A DNA stretch of 64,000 nt, taken from contig JASANH010001488.1 in assembly GCA_030248295.1 (NCBI GenBank), positions 50,266 through 114,265 of the forward strand, written 5' to 3'. Source of the stretch: Mesodorylaimus sp. YZB2_4. Its lineage: Eukaryota > Nematoda > Enoplea > Dorylaimida > Dorylaimidae. The position numbers and the translations under genes were made by a program. A model generated the notes under the pieces. It was not told where the DNA came from. It worked only from the letters and a program-made list of their open reading frames with translations, and did not search any database. Every line of letters begins with the position of its first letter. Position 1 is the first letter of the stretch. Shown piece by piece: positions 58,450 to 64,000 of the stretch.

Positions 58450-59466
58450 ATGCAAAGCAACAACCAAAGCATTGGACAGGACCCGGACATTGTGTCCCCC
58501 GAAATACCTTCATTGTATACCATATCCATCGCGGTGCTGTTACTGCTGGCATCTGTCGGCGGCACCGTCTGCAGTGTGCTCTCTTTCGTCATCTTTCACA
58601 AAATACAGGTGTTTCGTGATTTGCCGACGCAACCGCTTTTGCAGGCTTTATTTGTAACCCAGTTTATCAAAAATGTGTTTTCTGATCTCGTGCAGGTCAT
58701 TTATATGCTTTTGGCCAAATATGTAGGGGAAGCGATTTTTGTACTTTGTAAGCTTAGCTGCTTTATTTTGTCTTTTACACTTGTCACACTGTACTGGATT
58801 CATTTTTCCATGTCGGCCATGTATTTGATGAGTAGACGAGGTTATAATTTTTATTTTTCTAACAAGAATGCAATCGTTGTGTGCTTGACGTGCTCGGCTG
58901 TTGTCAATGGGTTCTTGGCTGCAACTCTAGGTTTTGTGTTCACTTATGGAGAAGAGGAGTCAAACTGGCTGTTTCGTGTGAATTTCTGGAATGTTTGGTT
59001 GGCGACAAATAATTCTGTTTTTGTAGAAGTAGGTTCTATTTGTGCACCCGTTATTGTTATCCTTTTTATTAAACTAAGCTTATTAGTAAGTCCGGGCAAT
59101 TTTCCTCTCTTGAACGCCCAAGCTAGTATATTTCGCTCCTTTGAGTTGAGCTTTATAATAACCTTGGCCACTCATTTACCTTTCCTCGTTTTTTTAATCA
59201 TTGGAAGCCAGAGTGAAGTCCCTGCTTTGTTGTTTCCTGTGGCTGTTCTAGTGGCAAGTTGTATTGGTATTCTGAATACTGTGTCAATAGTGATTTATAA
59301 CCCATCGTTTCGTGATGTGTTCCTCTTTATTTTTCGAGTGGCTTCTTGGAGCGAAATGGAATCGGCGCTTCAGAATCGACAAAGCAGAAGATATTATATC
59401 GGGGCCAGGTATTCGCGACGGCAACAACGGGAAGAAGCAGCGTTAGTTGAATTTGCTAAACAGTGA
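58450..59466 (+). CDS. 7TM chemoreceptor-like GPCR, single exon
   Basis: A 338-residue single-exon frame starts at ATG 58450. Seven hydrophobic segments lie near residues 22-48, 61-90, 93-127, 140-165, 188-212, 228-252 and 255-286. The N-terminus has sequons (NNQS region). Helix 3 carries a cysteine (Cys100) and ends without a DRY motif (LMSRRG). Helix 7 ends with an Asn-Pro-Ser-Phe-Arg-Asp turn, as in rhodopsin-like receptors. The tail is rich in Arg and Gln (RRQQREE). This resembles the divergent chemosensory or peptide receptor families of worms. I cannot assign a subfamily. Lack of introns matches the other receptor at 2472. Confidence 0.82.
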   Translation: MQSNNQSIGQDPDIVSPEIPSLYTISIAVLLLLASVGGTVCSVLSFVIFHKIQVFRDLPTQPLLQALFVTQFIKNVFSDLVQVIYMLLAKYVGEAIFVLCKLSCFILSFTLVTLYWIHFSMSAMYLMSRRGYNFYFSNKNAIVVCLTCSAVVNGFLAATLGFVFTYGEEESNWLFRVNFWNVWLATNNSVFVEVGSICAPVIVILFIKLSLLVSPGNFPLLNAQASIFRSFELSFIITLATHLPFLVFLIIGSQSEVPALLFPVAVLVASCIGILNTVSIVIYNPSFRDVFLFIFRVASWSEMESALQNRQSRRYYIGARYSRRQQREEAALVEFAKQ

Positions 59467-60311
59467 TTGTGGTCTTTAGCAGTTGACAAAATGAAAATTT
59501 AGCTCCGCGTTGTAGCGAAGTAAGTGGCTTTCTAGAATTTTTCCGCCGCCTATCCGCAAGACTGATCGTGAATCGTGTACCTGGTTTTGAAGATTGAATT
59601 AATTTCTATGTGTAATGGGCGGAATAGCCCTACATTGCAGAAGATACCGCGGGGAGCGGATGGACTCAAAAACCCCCTAGGCAGGTCACCTAGTCGTAGG
59701 TGCCTGAGACATCAAGCCGAAGGGTTTCAGCCTCGCCTGGAGGAGCGTATCGAGCGGCCAACGAGGGCAAGTGATACGCTGTATGTGGCGGCCAGTCAAG
59801 GCAACCACATACTGCTCCGTGTATAAGGCGGCCAGTCAAGGCAACCAGATACACTACCTTCTCCACAGGCCAAACACACCTACTACATCTGCTATCGATC
59901 ATTTTTTGACAACAAAGACATCACGTGCAAGAGGTCGTAACTGTAATCCTCAACACGAGTGTAACCAAGCCGGGAGGAGGATATGAGTTCTCGTCATATC
60001 TGAATGAATGAACAGCTTCGAATTACGTTGGGGCCAGAGTTCACCAAGTTACAAGTTCACAAGTGACTCGTGCTCCACCAAAATAAGCCATCGACATTCC
60101 TGAATGTTACAGATGGACTTATTTAATTAGAACAAGAACTGTAAGCCATCTTGGTTCATGAACTCACACCTCAGAAAACGCATAGACTTGTAACTTGTGA
60201 GCTATTTTCTACAAGTCAGAAGGAGGATCGTGAATCTTTCAGGGCCCATTTTTCATTGGTTTAGCTATTTGTTTAATGAAACTTCTGCCTTCTCGTCCTT
60301 TTTCAGGTGAC
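59467..60311. other. Downstream region with a 40-bp tandem duplication
   Basis: No gene is supported. GGCGGCCAGTCAAGGCAACC occurs at 59787 and 59827 (40-base period). Around 59980-60015, ATCTGAATGAATGAA may be the tail of a degenerate LINE. Confidence 0.4.
59781..59853 (+). repeat. 40-bp tandem duplication
   Basis: Two units share GGCGGCCAGTCAAGGCAACC exactly, with flanking GTAT and ATAC words. Each unit is also partly self-complementary at its ends. Confidence 0.75.
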
Positions 60312-60613
60312 TATGATGACGGAAAACCTGCATCTCCTTGTTCGAGGAACAGGGCTTGTAAGATTTCAGTGGCTTGGTGAAAATTCTCCCTCAGCTGGGC
60401 TCATATTATTTTAAACTTGCAGCTCGAAAAGAGAATCGTGGTTGAGATATGAGTTGGATACTCCTCAGGGTGACGACCTATTTTTGAAGGGGGCCAAAAA
60501 GCGAGTTCGAAAAATGCGGTCAGATTGTATTTCGCCAGTTTTAATCCCTTTCAGATAAATTGCTTCTCGTATCTCTGCAGATCTTTCTAATGGTAGGCGA
60601 AGATGCGAGTGTC
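60312..60613 (+). repeat. Dispersed 300-bp repeat, copy 2
   Basis: It aligns with 6315-6612 in the same orientation. See that entry for shared blocks. It lies just before the long repeat copy B, as copy 1 lies just before the 6.76-kb fragment of the same family, so the two repeats may be one larger unit. Confidence 0.7.
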
Positions 60614-60719
60614 AAAATGTGGTAACTTAAGTCCTAGGGAGGCCAGAGAAGACTCTCCCCTCCTCAAAACTTCTCTCTCAGGAGACGACAGCAATCCACT
60701 GAGCCTGGAGCTAATTCTG

Positions 60720-62700
60720 ATTTAAAAGTAGTAGAGGGGGACACTGACCGAGTCACTTTTGAGGTACAATGGTTTAGCATAAGCAGTGTGAAGTAGCGCG
60801 CGAAGCGCATTACCGTCATGTGTCGAACTACCTGCAGTAGGCCTGGAGCAGTTACAGTAATCCTAAAATTGTCACAGGACAGAGACAGGCTTTTTGAATT
60901 TTTTCAATCGGCAAAGGACTGACAAGTTTATTTTTATAAATCTTTCCACTAACTAATAGTGTCCATGACTGGCGAAGTTTAAAAATATTTTTTTAGTTTT
61001 GATGTACATAAAACTTTGATTATTTTTTTTACATAGTAATAAATGTGAAAGGACTGATATATGTGATGGAATGATACATAGTAACAATAGGAATAAATGC
61101 GGACTGTTTTTTGATATATTAAATTTCTAGGTTACATTTTGTTTTGCATTGTTATATGATCTTGTGGCCCTCTGTTTTCGTTTTTCTTTTTAAATTGTGC
61201 ATTCGCAAAAAATTTTTTAATTTTTTTCTGCATGTTTCGCAATGTTTGTACGATCTAATGACATCCAGGTTTATTCACTTCTGACATTGTGTTAAAAAAA
61301 TAGTTGTGCATAAAGTGGAAAGTTTTGACATGATCATAGACTACAGAGTGAAACCTGGTGAATCCAGGAAGATACAGGGACAGAGAGTTTAAAGCTACCG
61401 TAACCAACACAAAGACTAGTTGCCGTCAAATCATGTCAGTGAGCCACAGTAAGCTATTCGGGGTACGCTGGTGTGTAATCAAGAGCTCGTGCACTGTAGT
61501 CAGTGTAAAGTTACAGTAATGCAGCCAGTGTTTGTAGCTGATTCCTTGGGGTGTATAACAGTATGCTAGTCCTGCAGTGGATCGCTGATAGATAGCAGTC
61601 TACCTACTGTTGTTTGCATGAGTGTTACAATCTAATATGGATAGTGTAAAGTAGATGAAGTAACAAATTCAATGACAAGTGTAAGTTTACGTCACAGGAC
61701 TTTCATAAACCTACAGAATGTCACACAATAACATGCGCTAATACAATAGCATCGGAAGAAACAGAATCATGCTTTATCTTCTCCTTGACCACCGCTCATA
61801 CCCACTACAGCATTGAGCACTGACTGACCACTGGAGCTCTTCCGCTAGCCACCTTTCACGACGACCGCAAAATGGACACTGGGTGTAAAGTTACAGTAAC
61901 AAACTCAAAGACTATGTAGTTGCTGCCAATTAATGTGAACTGCAGTGAGCTATTCAATGTACACTAGTGTGTAATCAGTTTAAATATCGACGGAGGGTGC
62001 ACTGTATTTAGTTTAAAGTTACAGTAATCCACAGAGCCTGGTGCTAATTCTGATTCATGTAAGCTATAATAGGGCGCACCAATGAGTCACCCTAAAGTCA
62101 CGCATTTGAGTACACCTCAGCCAATCAGAAGCGTATTAATGTACCAACATCGGCTATCAGACGCACCTATGAGTCACACCTTAAGTCACCCATTTTAGTG
62201 CACCTCAGCCAATCAGAATCGAGTATGTGTACCAACATCGGCTATCAAGCACACCTATGAGTCATCACACTACATTGCACACCTGTGAGATCACACTACA
62301 TTTTTGTCTGATTTTTTCAAATTTTCCTCTATCAATCAATCTTCGAAAATTTTCATCTTTTTTTTCGGGCATATTTGTTCAATGTAACGGATATTTTTAA
62401 ATTTTTAAGAAGATTTTGTTTTTTTAAGATCAGTTTTCACTTTTTTTTCGTATGTATTTTGTTTGTTTCGAGCTGAATTCACAGATATTTTTAAAATTCC
62501 ATTCAGTTTAGCGTGTATTTTCAGATTTTATGGATGTTACAGCGAAGTTTTTTGCATCTTTTTAGTTCATTACGCATAAAAAATGCATATTTTTGAGGTT
62601 TTTCACTAATTTTTACGATATTTTCAAAAAGTTGTGCGCTTATTGGGCATATTCTATGAGTTTTATTACTCTCACACCAAATTTTCTCCTGTTCTTCACA
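60720..62700 (+). repeat. Long dispersed repeat, copy B
   Basis: The left end (GAGGTACAATGGTTTAGCAT at 60760) is the reverse complement of the right end of copy A. 61624-61880 matches 23462-23710, and 62080-62270 repeats the AGTCACCC/CCAATCAGAA blocks. An internal direct duplication of about 150 bases occurs at 61383-61530 and 61888-62045 (offset 505). AT-rich, with no coding frame. Confidence 0.65.
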
Positions 62701-62899
62701 TTATTACTATAAATAACACACTTCGCGGGTAGCCCGACAATTACATAGCACTCGAATGAATACGTGCAGGTAATAATCGTCCAAGGTGGGGAAAATATTT
62801 GACATCACCGCCAACTTTTCGTCCGGGTTTGGATGCAAGTTCAGGAACAGGTAGCTGGTTTTTTGACTTTCGTGGCCTTGTTGTACGCATCCAATAAGT

Positions 62900-63226
62900 A
62901 CTTGGGTCTGTGGGGCCAAAGCTGCCGAGACATTTGTTCAACCACGGCCGCATAACACGCTGTTTCTGGAAAAACTTGTTGATGTCCCTTTCACAAAATT
63001 TGGGCCGGTATTGATCGATAAAGTGATCAGGGAGGGATCGAAAGTAATTCGTATTGATTTAGTGGCCACTGCAATAGCTCCATTCGTCTGGTTAGATGTG
63101 ACTGGCGTAGTGGGATATTTTAGCGACAATTCCTCCCTCCGAAAGTTCTTTTTATTAGTATTACGTTTTTGGCTGTGTACAAGCATGCACTTGCGCAGAG
63201 ACAAGCGGCCAGATGATTTATACTGA
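62900..63226 (+). pseudogene. Orphan C-terminal exon of beta-mannosidase (GH2)
   Basis: The plus frame reads AAETFVQPRPHNTLFLEKL, then VDVPFTKFGP, then TAIAPFVWLDVTGVVGYFSDN. The last matches the C-terminal immunoglobulin-like domain of lysosomal beta-mannosidase (APFVWLDV..G.FSDNGF). The frame ends in DDLY-stop, resembling the usual TDIY end. The 5' boundary is uncertain; AG sites at 62898 and 62921 are weak acceptors. No catalytic or other mannosidase exon was found upstream, where only repeats and a GPCR gene lie. The segment after FSDN is diverged. It is either a decayed fragment or the last exon of a gene with very long introns. Listed as pseudogene with reservation. Confidence 0.55.
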
Positions 63227-64000
63227 CATGGGTTAGGTTTTGCAAAAGTCTTCATGGTTTTTACTTTTACTGTATGCCACGTATGTTAATGTGTGTAAGC
63301 CGGTGCTAAAAAGTATTCAAATGAAAATTGTTGAATACTGTACTGGTTTATTTATCGCTATATCTATAATAAGCTTATATAATTAAGCTTTATCGCCGAT
63401 ATTCAAATATTACAAGTGTCAAGTTGCGGCAATAAATACATGGACTTTGACAGGATCAAGGATCAGCTGGACAGAGCCATTTTTGCAGTGCCGTTATGCC
63501 ATGACCGGCACAAATAAGAATGTGCATGAAGGAATATGCAACGCACAGGCGAGGCAGAAATTTTGCTTGGCATTTTAATCGAATCTCCGCAACTACAGTC
63601 ACAGCAGCGGAGGTAGCTGCCTTAGCTGATATGGGCTGATTGTCTTTCTCTGAAACAGAACTGAAAGTAGAAGGCACCTGCACCGAACCCCTGCGAACCT
63701 AACCGTTACCCGCATCGCTAATGTAAAATGCAGACTTTTTAATCTTACTGTTAAAAACACTGCAAGTGCATACAGTACCTCGATGTGACGCGTCATATAA
63801 TCTTGCGATATCACATGTACAGTAGTCACTTTTTACACTCAGTTGATCCAGAAAAGCTGCATCGCAGGCTTATCGGATGCATGGCCTCGAACTATAAACT
63901 AACTAGACAGGACTAACTAAACTAACTAAAAACTAACTAGACTGGTACAGTCGACCCAGAATCGGCAAAGTGGAAAAATGTGACTTTCCCAGTTGACCCA
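63227..64000. other. Right edge, no supported gene
   Basis: A minus frame at 63456-63683 (SAKAATSAAVTVVAEIRLKC) has TTTCAG-type acceptors upstream and could be an exon, but it is unassigned. An AACTAACT-type simple repeat occupies about 63892-63945. Confidence 0.35.
63892..63945 (+). repeat. AACTAACT-type simple repeat
   Basis: Repeated AACTAACT and CTAACTAAA words with small interruptions at the right edge of the window. Confidence 0.7.

Noticed and set aside
59575-59826. 83-codon plus frame after the second GPCR
   Set aside because: It runs through the 40-bp tandem duplication and has no domain.
62741-63255. Minus-strand frames at 62707-62919, 62741-62953 and 62938-63255
   Set aside because: They look protein-like but partly lie antisense to the beta-mannosidase exon, lack a consistent frame and have no acceptor at the needed point.

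Overview
This is a eukaryotic, animal window, almost certainly from a nematode. The main evidence is an intact cuticlin-type ZP-domain gene (an extracellular matrix family greatly expanded in worms) and a complete tubby gene of the nematode tub-1 type. Supporting evidence is introns ending in TTTCAG or TTTTAG, acceptor sites just upstream of start codons that would suit SL trans-splicing, and stretches rich in TTAGGC, the nematode telomere unit. Gene density is far lower than in Caenorhabditis: a handful of real genes sit in a sea of repeats. The species cannot be read from the sequence.

Layout. 0-2.4 kb: GC/AT mosaic with small repeats. 2.5-3.8 kb: intronless 7TM receptor (+). 4.0 kb: tRNA-Gly. 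4.5-10.3 kb: repeats, including two inverted-repeat-bounded elements (7.25-8.58 and 8.77-10.31 kb) and long hairpins. 10.4 kb: tRNA-Val(CAC). 11.1-13.3 kb: cuticlin (+). 14.2-20.2 kb: tub-1 (-), ten exons rebuilt here, convergent with the cuticlin. 23.3-25.1 kb: a dispersed repeat holding a nested 127-bp MITE. 26.0 kb: tRNA-Val(TAC). 29.3-34.7 kb: a decayed BEL/Pao LTR retrotransposon (-). 36.3 and 37.3 kb: two unassigned coding frames. 39.9-41.4 kb: a three-exon gene for a small secreted six-cysteine protein (+). 42.85 kb: a tRNA-like SINE head. 43.3-44.2 kb: a broken ionotropic glutamate receptor-like gene. 44.4-46.3 kb: unassigned exons. 52.3-54.6 kb: a six-exon short-chain dehydrogenase/reductase (+). 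57.3 kb: possible LINE remnant. 58.4-59.5 kb: a second intronless 7TM receptor (+). 60.3-62.7 kb: second copies of the 6.3-kb and 23.5-kb repeats. 62.9-63.2 kb: an orphan C-terminal beta-mannosidase exon.

The genes are individually transcribed; nothing suggests an operon or a coordinated pathway. Worm-biology themes are cuticle matrix (cuticlin), ciliated-neuron and fat regulation (tub-1), and chemosensation or signalling (two GPCRs, the glutamate-receptor relic, the secreted cysteine-rich protein). Exon structures for tub-1, the SDR, the cuticlin and the secreted protein were derived by hand. All junctions keep frame and their coding lengths are exact multiples of three (448, 264, 499 and 163 residues).
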